Notes: generated by a model from the sequence alone, not told the origin. DNA of 64,000 nucleotides from Streptomyces parvus (GCF_014648875.1 NZ_BMRY01000002.1:841961-905960); one strand, 5' to 3'; counted from the stretch's first letter, positions 6,834 through 15,806 are shown. Numbers and translations are program-made.

Positions 6834-8093
6834 TTACACCTTGGCCGGCGGCCGGGCCGGGTCGTCGGGCGCCGAGGCCGGGGCCGGGATGGTGGTCGTG
6901 AGGTCGGAGGCCGGGCCGCCGACGGGCGGCGGCTGGACCGCGGCGATGGCCGTGGTGACGACCCCCTGGGGCTCGTCGCCGTCCGTGTCGTTGACGTTGG
7001 TGTGGTCGACCGGCTGGCGGCGCGAGGCCAGCCAGATGGCGAACGAACCGCCCACCAGGATGACCGCCGTGACGGCGACACCCCAGGGGCCCTGCTTGGT
7101 CAGGAACTCGGCGCCCGCGCCGACCAGTCCCGCGGCCGGCAGGGTCAGACCCCAGGCGACGAACATCCGGGTGGCGGTGGACCAGCGGACCACGCCCCCC
7201 TTGCGGCCGAGGCCCGAGCCCATCACGGCGCCGGAGCAGGACTGGGTGGTGGAGAGCGAGAAGCCGAGGTGCGAGGAGGCCAGGATGACGGTCGCCGCGC
7301 TGGTCTGGGCGGCGAAGCCCTGCGGCGGCTGGAGGTCGGTCAGGCCCTTGCCCATGGTGCGGATGATGCGCCAGCCACCGAGGTAAGTGCCGAGAGCGAT
7401 GGCGACACCGGCGGAGACGATGACCCACATGGGCGGGTTGGAGCCGGGGGCCAGGACACCGCTGGTGACCAGGGCCAGGGTGATGATGCCCATCGTCTTC
7501 TGGGCGTCGTTGGTGCCGTGGGCGAGCGAGACGAGACCGGCGGAGGCGATCTGCCCGGCCCGGTAGCCCTTGGCGGTCGACTTGAGCTGGTTCGGGTCCG
7601 TGACGTTCCGGTTGATCCGGTACGTCAGCCGGGTGGCCAGCATCGCGGCGATACCGGCGACCAGCGGGGCGGCGATCGCGGGGAGCAGCACCTTGGTGAC
7701 GACGGTGCCGCCGTTGATCGAGGACCAGCCGGCCGACATGACCGCGGCACCGATCAGACCGCCGAACAGGGCGTGGGAGGAGCTGGAAGGCAGCCCCAGC
7801 AGCCAGGTCAGGAGATTCCACAGGATGGCGCCGACGAGCGCCGCGAAGATGACTTCTGTTCTGATGCCGTCTTCGTTGACGATCCCGCCGGAGATCGTCT
7901 TGGCGACCTCCACCGACAGGAACGCGCCGATCAGGTTGAGAACGGCGGACATGGCCACCGCTGTCTTGGGCTTCATCGCGCCGGTCGAGATGGTGGTCGC
8001 CATCGCGTTGGCGGTGTCGTGGAAACCGTTCGTGAAATCGAACACGAGAGCTGTTACGACCACAATCGCAAGCAGCAGCGTGATGTGTTCCAT
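6834..8093 (-). CDS. pitH2: Low-affinity inorganic phosphate transporter, PiT family
   Basis: This is a polytopic membrane protein of 419 residues that imports phosphate as a metal-phosphate complex with protons. The duplicated PiT signature is visible. The N-terminal half has FDFTNGFHDTANAMAT (about residues 18-33). The second half has SLAHGTNDAQKTMGII (about 185-200). About ten hydrophobic stretches are separated by short loops, and a proline-rich cytoplasmic tail ends the protein. The start ATG is at 8093, about 30 bases after a likely transcription start. A PHO box and a -10 TACGGT lie upstream, so induction by phosphate starvation through PhoR-PhoP is expected. From PHO box and cob-gene context I assign it to the PitH2 type. 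Confidence 0.95.
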   Translation of the reverse strand: MEHITLLLAIVVVTALVFDFTNGFHDTANAMATTISTGAMKPKTAVAMSAVLNLIGAFLSVEVAKTISGGIVNEDGIRTEVIFAALVGAILWNLLTWLLGLPSSSSHALFGGLIGAAVMSAGWSSINGGTVVTKVLLPAIAAPLVAGIAAMLATRLTYRINRNVTDPNQLKSTAKGYRAGQIASAGLVSLAHGTNDAQKTMGIITLALVTSGVLAPGSNPPMWVIVSAGVAIALGTYLGGWRIIRTMGKGLTDLQPPQGFAAQTSAATVILASSHLGFSLSTTQSCSGAVMGSGLGRKGGVVRWSTATRMFVAWGLTLPAAGLVGAGAEFLTKQGPWGVAVTAVILVGGSFAIWLASRRQPVDHTNVNDTDGDEPQGVVTTAIAAVQPPPVGGPASDLTTTIPAPASAPDDPARPPAKV

Positions 8094-8129
8094 TTACCCA
8101 GGCAATCGTTCGACGTCAGTGGCTCGTGG

Positions 8130-8162
8130 ACCGTAGGCAACCTGGGTGAACGGAAGATGAAC
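8130..8162 (-). promoter_or_regulatory. PHO box and promoter of the phosphate transporter
   Basis: On the minus strand two 11-base direct repeat units stand in tandem, GTTCATCTTCC (8162-8152) and GTTCACCCAGG (8151-8141). They match the Streptomyces PhoP-binding unit with core GTTCACC. A -10 hexamer TACGGT (8135-8130) follows, so the box covers the -35 area, as in PhoP-activated promoters. Confidence 0.75.
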
Positions 8163-8370
8163 TGAGCAGGGCGCTACGGTGACCCCAAGCGGAGTCCGAT
8201 GCTTCCGCTTGTGTACGAGTGGGGTTGTGCGAGGCCGGTGGGGCGCGGCGTGGGCTGCCCTTTGCCCCCCGTTGGCCAACATTTTGGACGGCTGTTCGGC
8301 ACCCGGAAGAGATCCCCGTCACGCCCTGTGTGACGTTCCGGTTGCGCGGCTTCACCCCTACGCTCGCCCC

Positions 8371-9030
8371 ATGAGCGAGCAGCAGCCGGAATCCGTCCGC
8401 CAGGCCTGGCGGGACGTCGTCGACACGGCCCGCCGGAGCGCGGCCGACGGCCTCGTCGTCGGCACCTCCGGCAACGTCTCCGCCCGCGTCGGCGACCTCG
8501 TCCTGGTGACGCCCAGCGGAGTGCCCTACGACCGGCTCGGCCCGGACGACGCGGTCGGCGTCGACCTGGAAGGAAACCAGGTCATCGGGGACCTCGGGCC
8601 GACCAGCGAGCTCCCCCTCCACCTGGCGGTCTACCGCTCCACCGACGCCGCCGCCGTCGTCCACACCCACGCCGTGCACGCCACCGCCGTCTCCACCCTC
8701 GTCGCCGAGGTCCCGCTCGTGCACTACGCGGCGGCCATCCTCGGCGGCCCCGTCCGCACCGCCGCCTACGCCCGCTACGGCACCCCGGAGCTGGCCGACG
8801 CCATGCTCGAAGCCCTCCGCGGCCGCACGGGCTGCCTGCTCGCCAACCACGGCACCGTCACCTACGGCGACACACTCGACCAGGCCTACGACCGCACCGC
8901 CCAGCTGGAGTGGCTGTGCCACCTCTGGCTCACCGCGAGCTCGGTGCCCGGCCACACCCCGGCCCTGCTCTCCACGGCCCAGCTGGCCGAGGTGACCCAG
9001 GCGCTCAAGGGGTACGGCCAGCGCGGCTGA
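8371..9030 (+). CDS. Class II aldolase/adducin family protein (fuculose-phosphate aldolase-like)
   Basis: The chosen ATG at 8371 gives 219 residues, the usual size for this zinc-dependent aldolase family. The N-terminal half has TSGNVSARVGDLVLVTPSG, the substrate phosphate-binding part. Zinc ligands are in VVHTHAVHATAVS (HxH near residue 95) and a third His in LLANHGTVTYG (near residue 155). The general acid/base should be the Glu in LGPTSELPLHL. The substrate is uncertain: fuculose-1-phosphate, ribulose-5-phosphate and methylthioribulose-phosphate enzymes share these motifs. A -10 hexamer TACGCT ends six bases before the ATG, so the message may be leaderless. The gene diverges from the phosphate transporter. 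Confidence 0.88.
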   Translation: MSEQQPESVRQAWRDVVDTARRSAADGLVVGTSGNVSARVGDLVLVTPSGVPYDRLGPDDAVGVDLEGNQVIGDLGPTSELPLHLAVYRSTDAAAVVHTHAVHATAVSTLVAEVPLVHYAAAILGGPVRTAAYARYGTPELADAMLEALRGRTGCLLANHGTVTYGDTLDQAYDRTAQLEWLCHLWLTASSVPGHTPALLSTAQLAEVTQALKGYGQRG

Positions 9031-9131
9031 CCGGGCGGGTCCGGGGCGGGTCCGGGCCGCCCGAGGACGGCTCCGCCCCGGACGGCCCCCGCCCGCTGGC
9101 AGCCCGTCCGCCGCCCCACGACACTGAAGCG

Positions 9132-10259
9132 GTGCGCCCGGTAACCGCGACGGCAGCGGCCGTCACCTCGATCCTCGGCGTCGGTGCGGCAGCGGTCGCG
9201 GCCGGCCGGTACGCCAGCGACGTCGCCCTCAAGGCGACGCCCGGACGTCCCCTCCCCGCCGACCGCAGACTCACCGTGCACGCCACCGCGGCCGGGCAGG
9301 TCACCCTGACCCGGTCCTTCTCGGCGCTCCGGCCCGGCACCTGGGGTATCGCCGGATCCGGGGTCCACGCGGTCGTCGGCCCCGTCGTCGAAGGGGCCTC
9401 CGAGGGCGCCGACACCGTCGTCCGCAGGCTGGAGAGCGTCGGTCAGGGGATCCTCGAACCGGGCACGAGGGTCCGGCTCACCCCCGCCCTGTACGGCGGC
9501 GACCCCGGCAGCGACCTCGGCCTCGACCACAGCGAGGTCGAGATCCCCGGCGAGCTCGGGGCCCTGCCCGCCTGGTACGTCCCCGGCGCACGCGACACCT
9601 GGATCATCACCGTGCACGGCCTCGGCGCCACCCGGGCGCACCCCATGAACCTCATGGGCTTCCTGCACCGGCAGCGCTTCCCCGTGCTCGACCTCGCCTA
9701 CCGCGGCGACCCCGGGGCCCCCCGCCCCGCCGACGGCCTCGGCCACTTCGGCGCCTCCGAGTGGCGCGACGTCGACGCCGCCGTCCGCTACGCCCTGCGC
9801 TACGGGGCCCGGAACGTGATCGTGCACGGCTGGTCCACCGGCGCCACCATGGCCCTGTACGCCGCCGTCGAGTCCCCGCTCCGCGACCGGATCAGCGGCC
9901 TCGTCCTCGACTCCCCGGTGCTGGACTGGCCGGTCACCCTGCGCGCCCTGGCCGCCGCCCGCGGCGTCCCGGCCGCCCTGCTGCCGCTCGCCGTCCGCGC
10001 CGCCCAGGGCCGGACCGGGATGGGCGCCACCCCCGTGCTGGAGACCTCCGTACCGGCCTCCCTGCGCACCCCGACCCTGATCCTGCACGGCCCCGACGAC
10101 ACGATCGCCCCGTGGGGCCCCTCCCGCGAACTCGCCGCCCGGCGCGCGGACCTGGTCAGCCTGCACGCCGTACCGCAGGCTCCGCATGCGGCGATGTGGA
10201 ACGTCGGCCCGGACCGCTACGAGGAGACCCTGCGGCGCTTCCTCACGCCTCTGATGTGA
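9132..10259 (+). CDS. Alpha/beta hydrolase, membrane-anchored
   Basis: The GTG at 9132 gives 375 residues. The N-terminus has a hydrophobic segment (about residues 5-22, TAAAVTSILGVGAAAVAAG) that could be a signal anchor. The hydrolase fold begins near residue 155 with WIITVHGLGATRAHPMN (oxyanion HG). The nucleophile elbow VHGWSTGATMALYA follows near residue 235 (GxSxG, Ser nucleophile). A late Asp in LHGPDDTIAPW and a His in VPQAPHAAMWN complete a plausible triad. The substrate is not evident; it resembles serine aminopeptidase or esterase-type hydrolases. It lies about 100 bp after the aldolase gene on the same strand. Confidence 0.85.
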   Translation: MRPVTATAAAVTSILGVGAAAVAAGRYASDVALKATPGRPLPADRRLTVHATAAGQVTLTRSFSALRPGTWGIAGSGVHAVVGPVVEGASEGADTVVRRLESVGQGILEPGTRVRLTPALYGGDPGSDLGLDHSEVEIPGELGALPAWYVPGARDTWIITVHGLGATRAHPMNLMGFLHRQRFPVLDLAYRGDPGAPRPADGLGHFGASEWRDVDAAVRYALRYGARNVIVHGWSTGATMALYAAVESPLRDRISGLVLDSPVLDWPVTLRALAAARGVPAALLPLAVRAAQGRTGMGATPVLETSVPASLRTPTLILHGPDDTIAPWGPSRELAARRADLVSLHAVPQAPHAAMWNVGPDRYEETLRRFLTPLM

Positions 10260-10368
10260 GCCGATGGGGTGAACTCTCCCCTTTGCCGCCGCGCCCGGGG
10301 AACCTTTCACGTACCGGTGAAACGGCTTCCGTTTGGGCTTTCGGGCCGTCAGGGGCAAGACTGCTCCC

Positions 10369-11799
10369 GTGACGTCCCGTACTCCGCGCGACTCCAGGCT
10401 GCGACTTGTCCGCCCGCGACCCCTCGCCACGGCCCGCAAGGCCGTGACCAACCGGCGCACCAGGCCGGCACCCCGGCCCCCCGAGGGCACCCCGCCCCGC
10501 GCGGAACTGGCCCGCCAGGCCAGGGCGGTGCTCGCCGACGCCGTACGCATCGCCCACTGGGCGGCCGGCACCCCGGGCCCCGGCACCGCCACCCCGCTCG
10601 CGGCCCACGCCCTCGAACGTGCGGCCGCCGTCCTGGAGCTCTCCCCGGCGCAGGTCCGCGCCGGCTGGGACCGGGCCCGGCTGGCCGGACTCGTCGAACT
10701 GCACGGCGACACCGCCCGCCCCGGGTGGCGGCTGCGCGCCTGGGACCGGGACGACTCCGCCGTGCTGCGCGGCTGGGTGGCGCTCTTCGACGCCTGGTCG
10801 CTCGTCCATCCCGCACCCGCAGGCATCGAGGCGGGCGCGGTCGCCGAAGCCGTCGAGGCCGTGCCCCAGGTGCTCTCCCTCCTCCAGCTCTCGGCGGGCC
10901 CCGTCACCGTCCCCGCCCTGCTGGACCTCCTCGGCCAGCGCGTCGCCGAACTCCAGGAGGAGCGCTGCGAAGTGCCCCTGGGTCCCGGCAGAACCGCGCC
11001 CGGCGCCCCCGCCGGGCCGGTAGAGACGGCCGCCGACCAGGCCGCCGACCGGGCCACCGCACCCGCCCGGAGCGCCGACCTCAACGCCTTGCTGCTCGAC
11101 TGGGCCCTGGAGGGCCTCGCCGCCGTCGGAGCGCTGACCCTCGGCAAAGGGCACGCCACCCTCACCCCGCTCGGCAACTGGGCGGTCTGGGTCAAGCTGG
11201 AACAGATCTGCGTCGCCGCCCAGAGCCCGGCCGGAAACATCGAACAGTCCGCCGCCGACATGCTCCTCGGCTGCGCCCGGCTCACCCCGGGGCCGGCCCG
11301 CGACGAATACCGCGCCTGGCTCGCCGCCCGCACCGTCGGCAGCGCCGTCGCCGAACTGCTCGCCGTCGCCCGGGGCGAGGACGCGCTGCTGCGCGGACTG
11401 GCCTTCGAGGCGCTGCGCGTCGTCGGCGCCCCCGCCGAACCCGAGGTCCGCGCCGTCCTCGCCGAACCCTCGCTGCGCCCCTACGCGCTGCTCTGGCTCG
11501 CCGAGTACGAGGGCAACGACCCCGACGACGCCCAGGACGTCCTCAGCCGTGAGGAGTCCACCTGGCTCTGGGTCGACACGGCCGCCGCCGTCGCCGACCA
11601 CGGTGAGACCGGACTCCTGGTGCGCCATCTCGACTCCGCCGTGCAGGGCACCGTCCCGGCCCTCCTCGACGAGGTCAGGGCCGTCGGCCACCCCCGCACC
11701 GTCCAGGTCCTGGTCGCCCTGGCCGCGGCCCACCCGGACCCGACCCTGGCCAAAGCGGTCCGCCGGGCCGCCTTCCAGGTGCACACCGGAGGAGCCTGA
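10369..11799 (+). CDS. Conserved hypothetical protein, winged-helix-like N-terminus and HEAT-like repeats
   Basis: I do not recognise a named family. The likely GTG start at 10369 gives 476 residues. It lies six bases after a weak -10-like AAGACT, with TTGGGC 18 bases further upstream. After a basic, Pro-rich tail (residues 1-45) there are two blocks that look like helical winged-helix modules: one around 85-130 (LELSPAQVRAGWDRARLAGL), another around 230-270 (LNALLLDWALEGLAAVG then LTPLGNWAVW). The C-terminal 200 residues are strings of helices rich in Ala/Leu (LLRGLAFEALRVVG, PALLDEVRAVGHPRTVQVLV) that resemble HEAT-type repeats. No membrane segment or catalytic motif is seen. Confidence 0.75.
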   Translation: MTSRTPRDSRLRLVRPRPLATARKAVTNRRTRPAPRPPEGTPPRAELARQARAVLADAVRIAHWAAGTPGPGTATPLAAHALERAAAVLELSPAQVRAGWDRARLAGLVELHGDTARPGWRLRAWDRDDSAVLRGWVALFDAWSLVHPAPAGIEAGAVAEAVEAVPQVLSLLQLSAGPVTVPALLDLLGQRVAELQEERCEVPLGPGRTAPGAPAGPVETAADQAADRATAPARSADLNALLLDWALEGLAAVGALTLGKGHATLTPLGNWAVWVKLEQICVAAQSPAGNIEQSAADMLLGCARLTPGPARDEYRAWLAARTVGSAVAELLAVARGEDALLRGLAFEALRVVGAPAEPEVRAVLAEPSLRPYALLWLAEYEGNDPDDAQDVLSREESTWLWVDTAAAVADHGETGLLVRHLDSAVQGTVPALLDEVRAVGHPRTVQVLVALAAAHPDPTLAKAVRRAAFQVHTGGA

Positions 11800-11816
11800 C
11801 CCGTACGTCGTACGTC

Positions 11817-11869
11817 CCGGATCCGCGCGACCAGATCCGTGATTCCCGGACCCGCGCGACCTGATCCGT
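11817..11869. repeat. Two-copy direct repeat, period 29
   Basis: Two 24-base copies, beginning CCGGATCCGCGCGACC and CCGGACCCGCGCGACC and both ending GATCCGT, lie at 11817-11840 and 11846-11869 between convergent genes. They differ at two positions. No terminator-like hairpin is clearer than these repeats here. Confidence 0.6.
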
Positions 11870-11921
11870 ACATCCGGGATTCGCACGCCCCGATTCCTAC
11901 GTACGCTCCCCGGGTCTCCGC

Positions 11922-12335
11922 TCAGCCCGCGGACCCCGGGGCGTACGTCCCGAAGCTCCACACATTGCCCTCGGCGTCCCGCGCCATGTAGTCCCGGGAG
12001 CCGTAGTCCTGGTCGGTCGGCTCCATCAGGATCTCCACGCCGAACTCCCTGGCCCGGGCGCAGTGCTCGTCCACCTCGTCGACCACCACGTACACCCCCG
12101 CCGGGCCCGCGCCCGTCATCGCCCGCGCGAACACGCCCTCGCGCCCCTTGGAGCCGAGCATCACCCTGCCGTTGCCCAAGGACAGCTCGGCATGCAGCAC
12201 ACTGCCGTTCTCGCCCTCGTACACCGCCTCCTCGGTGAAGCCGAAGCCCTTGGTCAGCGTTCTGATCGCCGCCCTCGCGTCGTCGTAGAGGATCGTCGGG
12301 TAGATCGTCGGGACCCCGCTCGCCGCGCCCGCCAT
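11922..12335 (-). CDS. VOC (glyoxalase/bleomycin resistance fold) family protein
   Basis: The ATG at 12335 has a good ribosome site (AGGAGAGG) and gives 137 residues. The sequence follows the paired beta-alpha-beta-beta-beta plan of the VOC superfamily. The N-terminal half has PTILYDDARAAIRTLTKGFGF and LHAELSLGNGRVMLGS. The C-terminal half has VYVVVDEVDEHCARAREFGVEILMEP and the typical end YGSRDYMARDAEGNVWSFGTY. Potential metal ligands are the His in the LHAEL strand and the Glu in DAEGNVW. It resembles PhnB/YdeN-like proteins of unknown substrate rather than a true glyoxalase I. It is convergent with the hypothetical gene at 10369 and likely monocistronic. Confidence 0.88.
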   Translation of the reverse strand: MAGAASGVPTIYPTILYDDARAAIRTLTKGFGFTEEAVYEGENGSVLHAELSLGNGRVMLGSKGREGVFARAMTGAGPAGVYVVVDEVDEHCARAREFGVEILMEPTDQDYGSRDYMARDAEGNVWSFGTYAPGSAG

Positions 12336-12424
12336 GACACTCACCTCTCCTGCCGTCCGCACCGTCCGATGTGATCCGCGTCTCAGTCTTCCACCCGGCA
12401 CTGACAACGGCAGGCCGTCGCGGA

Positions 12425-13315
12425 TCAGGCGAACGTGTCGCACCGTTCCATGTCGCCCGTGCTGAACCCGGTGGAGAACCACTGCTGCCGCTGCGCGGCC
12501 GAACCGTGCGTCCACGACTCCGGCGTGACCCGGCCCTGGTACCGCTCCTGGATCCGGTCGTCGCCGACCGCCGCCGCCGCGTCCAGACCGTCCCGGATGT
12601 CCGCCCGGGTCAGCTCCGTGATCAGCGGCCGGCCGGTCGACTCGTCCGGCGTCGTCGTGGCGTGGTGCGCCCAGACCCCGGCGTAGCAGTCGGCCTGCAG
12701 CTCCACCCGCACCGCGTTGCTGTTCTCGCCCTGCCGCCCGTCCTGCGACCGGCCCAGCGTGCCCATCAGGTTCTGCACGTGGTGGCCGTACTCGTGCGCC
12801 ACCACGTACGCCTGCGCGAACGGGCCGCCGCTGGAGCCGAACTTCGTCCGCAGGTCGTCGAAGAACCCGAGGTCCAGATAGACCTTCCGGTCGCCGGGGC
12901 AGTAGAACGGGCCGACCGCCGAGGTGGCGGCCCCGCAGGCAGTGCCCACCTGCTGGCTGAACAGGACCGTCCGGGCCCCCGCGTACGTCGCGTCCCGCCG
13001 CTGGAACTCCAGCCGCCAGAAGTCCTGCACGCTGTTGACCACCGCCACCGTCCGGCAGTCCTCCCGGCTGTTCGCGTCCTGCCCCTTCAGACAGCTCTCC
13101 TGCACCTGCCCGGCCGACGAGGAGGTCGCCGCCGGGTCCGCGCCGTCGGAGGAGAGCCCCAGCTGATCGGGGCCGACGCCGAAGAGCAGCCCCAGGATCA
13201 GGGCGATCACCCCGGCGATGCCCCCGCCCACCGTGGCCCGCCCGCCCGGGATCCGGCTGCCGCGGACGTCCTGGACCTCGGAGGTGTCCAGATCGGCGTC
13301 GTCGTCGAACTGCAC
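12425..13315 (-). CDS. Neutral zinc metallopeptidase, YpfJ type, membrane-anchored
   Basis: The 296-residue protein has a short acidic cytoplasmic N-terminus, one membrane segment (about residues 28-50, [21 protein letters not shown]) and an external peptidase domain. The zinc motif is [15 protein letters not shown] near residue 172 (HExxH), with a third ligand expected in the [15 protein letters not shown] helix (Glu/Asp near residue 206). [15 protein letters not shown] is also typical of this family. It is a putative membrane-bound protease with no known substrate. It diverges from the ABC-F gene and its leader ORF, leaving about 120 bp of shared regulatory DNA. Confidence 0.92.
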   Translation of the reverse strand: MQFDDDADLDTSEVQDVRGSRIPGGRATVGGGIAGVIALILGLLFGVGPDQLGLSSDGADPAATSSSAGQVQESCLKGQDANSREDCRTVAVVNSVQDFWRLEFQRRDATYAGARTVLFSQQVGTACGAATSAVGPFYCPGDRKVYLDLGFFDDLRTKFGSSGGPFAQAYVVAHEYGHHVQNLMGTLGRSQDGRQGENSNAVRVELQADCYAGVWAHHATTTPDESTGRPLITELTRADIRDGLDAAAAVGDDRIQERYQGRVTPESWTHGSAAQRQQWFSTGFSTGDMERCDTFA

Positions 13316-13421
13316 GGTCGCACCACCCTCGGGATCGGGCGGGCGACGCCGTGCCGCCCTGCGCCGAGTATCGGTCGCTTCGTCCCACCGGGCACGCGGA
13401 AAAGCAGTTGCGCACCGCCAG

Positions 13422-13457
13422 TAGAATGGCCGTATGGCCTACCTCCTTGTGCATTAG
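13422..13457 (+). promoter_or_regulatory. Leaderless 7-codon uORF (MAYLLVH) and its -10 element upstream of the ABC-F gene
   Basis: A -10 hexamer TAGAAT (13422-13427) is followed by exactly six bases and then ATG at 13434. Transcription should start at or beside this A. The ORF reads ATG GCC TAC CTC CTT GTG CAT TAG. It ends 61 bases before the ABC-F start. ABC-F genes are often controlled by ribosome stalling on short leader peptides, so this is a candidate attenuator. Confidence 0.6.
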
Positions 13458-13518
13458 CGGCGTCGAGAGACCTCCGCCCTCGTCCCTCCGCCGTCCTGAC
13501 TGCCCTGGAGTTCTTCCC

Positions 13519-15117
13519 GTGATCACCGCTTCCGGCATCGAGCTGCGCGCCGGCGCCCGCATCCTCATCGAATCCGCTTCCTTCCGCATCGCCAAGGGCG
13601 ACCGCATCGGCCTCGTCGGCCGCAACGGAGCGGGCAAGACCACCCTCACCAAGTGCCTCGCCGGCGAAGGCGCCCCCGCGGCCGGCACCATCACCAAGTC
13701 CGGCGAGGTGGGCTACCTCCCGCAGGACCCGCGCACCGGCGACCTCGACGTCCTCGCCCGCGACCGCATCCTCTCCGCCCGCGGGCTCGACGAGATCCTG
13801 CGCAAGATGCACGAGAACGAGGACCGGATGGCGAACGGCAAGGGCGCCACCCGCGAGAAGGCCATGAAGAAGTACGAGCGCCTGGAGACGGAGTTCCTCA
13901 CCAAGGGCGGGTACGCCGCCGAGGCCGAGGCCGCCACCATCGCCGCCGCGCTCAACCTGCCCGACCGGGTCCTCGGCCAGCCCCTGCACACGCTCTCCGG
14001 CGGTCAGCGCCGCCGCGTCGAGCTGGCCCGGATCCTCTTCTCGGACGCCGACACCCTGCTCCTGGACGAGCCGACCAACCACCTCGACGCCGACTCCATC
14101 GTCTGGCTGCGGGACTACCTCAAGACCTATCGCGGCGGCTTCGTCGTGATCTCCCACGACGTCGAGCTGGTCGAGACGGTCGTCAACAAGGTGTTCTACC
14201 TCGACGCCAACCGCTCCCAGATCGACATCTACAACATGGGCTGGAAGCTCTACCAGCAGCAGCGCGAGGCCGACGAGAAGCGCCGCAAGCGCGAGCGCCA
14301 GAACGCCGAGAAGAAGGCCGCCGCCCTCAACTCGCAGGCCGACAAGATGCGCGCCAAGGCCACCAAGACCGTCGCCGCCCAGAACATGGCCAAGCGGGCC
14401 GACCGGCTGCTGGCGGGCCTTGAGGCCGTCCGGGTCTCCGACAAGGTCGCCAAGCTCCGCTTCCCCGAGCCCGCCCCCTGCGGCAAGACCCCGCTGATGG
14501 CGGAGGGCCTGTCCAAGTCGTACGGCTCGCTGGAGATCTTCACCGACGTCGACCTCGCCATCGACAAGGGCTCCCGCGTCGTCATCCTCGGCCTCAACGG
14601 CGCCGGCAAGACCACGCTGCTGCGTCTGCTCGGCGGCGCCGAGAAGCCCGACACCGGCGAGATCATCCAGGGCCACGGCCTCAAGCTCGGGTACTACGCC
14701 CAGGAGCACGAGACCCTCGACCCCGAGCGCACGGTCCTGGAGAACATGCGCTCCGCCGCCCCCGACCTCGACCTCGTCGAGGTCCGCAAGACGCTCGGCT
14801 CGTTCCTCTTCTCCGGCGACGACGTCGACAAGCCCGCGGGCGTGCTCTCCGGCGGCGAGAAGACCCGGCTCGCGCTCGCGACCCTGGTGGTCTCCTCCGC
14901 CAACGTGCTCCTGCTCGACGAGCCCACCAACAACCTCGACCCCGCCAGCCGTGAGGAGATCCTCGGCGCGCTGCGCACCTACAAGGGCGCCGTCGTCCTC
15001 GTCACCCACGACGAGGGCGCTGTCGAGGCGCTCCAGCCGGAGCGGATCATCCTGCTCCCGGACGGTGTCGAGGACCTCTGGGGAGCGGACTACCGCGACC
15101 TCGTCGCCCTCGCCTGA
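13519..15117 (+). CDS. ABC-F family ribosome-associated ATPase
   Basis: The GTG at 13519, with GGAG seven bases upstream, gives 532 residues. There are two ABC domains and no membrane segment, as in ABC-F proteins that act on the ribosomal E site. Domain 1 has Walker A GRNGAGKTT (about 36-44), LSGGQRRRVELARIL and Walker B LLLDEPTNHLD. The P-site interaction linker (about 235-310) is strongly charged, with READEKRRKRERQNAEKKAA. Domain 2 has GLNGAGKTT, LSGGEKTRLALA and LLLDEPTNNLD. It could be a translation factor of the EttA/Uup type or an antibiotic-protection protein. The 7-codon leader ORF favours drug- or stalling-responsive control. Confidence 0.95.
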   Translation: MITASGIELRAGARILIESASFRIAKGDRIGLVGRNGAGKTTLTKCLAGEGAPAAGTITKSGEVGYLPQDPRTGDLDVLARDRILSARGLDEILRKMHENEDRMANGKGATREKAMKKYERLETEFLTKGGYAAEAEAATIAAALNLPDRVLGQPLHTLSGGQRRRVELARILFSDADTLLLDEPTNHLDADSIVWLRDYLKTYRGGFVVISHDVELVETVVNKVFYLDANRSQIDIYNMGWKLYQQQREADEKRRKRERQNAEKKAAALNSQADKMRAKATKTVAAQNMAKRADRLLAGLEAVRVSDKVAKLRFPEPAPCGKTPLMAEGLSKSYGSLEIFTDVDLAIDKGSRVVILGLNGAGKTTLLRLLGGAEKPDTGEIIQGHGLKLGYYAQEHETLDPERTVLENMRSAAPDLDLVEVRKTLGSFLFSGDDVDKPAGVLSGGEKTRLALATLVVSSANVLLLDEPTNNLDPASREEILGALRTYKGAVVLVTHDEGAVEALQPERIILLPDGVEDLWGADYRDLVALA

Positions 15118-15459
15118 TCCATCGGAGCCCCTGCCCGATCCACCGGGGATGGATCATTCGGCCTACGCGTGATCCGTCATCTGCGTGAGAGCGTCTCGTA
15201 CTCCGGTGGTGCGCCCGGCGCTCACCCGTCGCGCGCCCCATTTCCGGATGCTCCGCCCCGTACGGCCCTGACCTGCCGGTTCTCCGGTCGGTGAGGGCCG
15301 TGCGCCCTTGTGCGCCCGCAGGAATCAGGGATTCCGCTCGTGTTGACGCGCCTCTCGTCAGGGAAACCGCTCGCACGGACCTTGCCGAATGGGTGGCCAG
15401 GAAGCGCGGGAGGGGTGATCATGAGAAGTCCAGAGCGCACTTCCCATGAGGAGGCACGG
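15118..15459. other. Intergenic region before gbn: hairpin and GATCAT sites
   Basis: This 342-bp gap holds no gene I can support. Just after the ABC-F stop there are several GATC tetramers; two match the GATC(A/T)T pattern I recall for Gbn binding (GATCAT at about 15152 and at 15417). A hairpin with ACGGCCCT/AGGGCCGT arms (15262-15301) may end the ABC-F transcript. TTGACG near 15343 could be a -35 element, but no convincing -10 follows at 17 bp. Confidence 0.5.
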
Positions 15460-15681
15460 GTGGCCGAGACTCTGAAGAAGGGCAGCCGGGTTACCGGCGC
15501 CGCGCGTGACAAGCTCGCGGCAGACCTGAAGAAGAAGTACGACTCCGGTGCGAGCATCAGGGCGCTGGCCGAGGAAACCGGCCGCTCCTACGGGTTCGTC
15601 CACCGGATGCTCAGCGAGTCCGGAGTGACGCTGCGGGGACGCGGCGGCGCGACACGGGGCAAGAAGGCCGCTTCGGCCTGA
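15460..15681 (+). CDS. gbn: Small nucleoid-associated DNA-binding protein Gbn
   Basis: The GTG at 15460 is preceded by GAGGAGG at ideal spacing and gives 73 residues, MAETLKKGSRVTGAARDKLA onward. The protein is basic. A single helix-turn-helix occupies about residues 20-58 (DLKKKYDSGASIRALAEETG then RSYGFVHRMLSESGV), followed by a Gly/Arg/Lys tail (LRGRGGATRGKKAASA). It is nearly identical, as I recall, to S. coelicolor SCO1839, described as a nucleoid-associated protein binding a GATC-containing motif and affecting sporulation and antibiotic production. Upstream in-frame ATG codons exist (15421, 15445), but the ribosome site favours 15460. GATCAT sites upstream allow autoregulation. Confidence 0.9.
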   Translation: MAETLKKGSRVTGAARDKLAADLKKKYDSGASIRALAEETGRSYGFVHRMLSESGVTLRGRGGATRGKKAASA

Positions 15682-15778
15682 GGCCTCCGCGTTCTCGGCG
15701 CCATCGGCGTCATTCGGGACCGACGGATTTCGGGGTGGCCACCCGGCTGACCGCAAGGTCGCCCGGGTGGTTACTGTT

Positions 15779-15806
15779 CAGTCACTTAGTTTCTGAGTGC
15801 TGACTG
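15779..15806. promoter_or_regulatory. Inverted repeat upstream of the enoyl-CoA hydratase gene
   Basis: CAGTCA (15779-15784) and TGACTG (15801-15806) flank an imperfect inner repeat CTTAG/CTGAG. The element lies about 20 bases before the ribosome site of the gene at 15828. It looks like an operator for a dimeric repressor, perhaps an acyl-CoA-responsive one; no regulator gene is adjacent. Confidence 0.35.
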
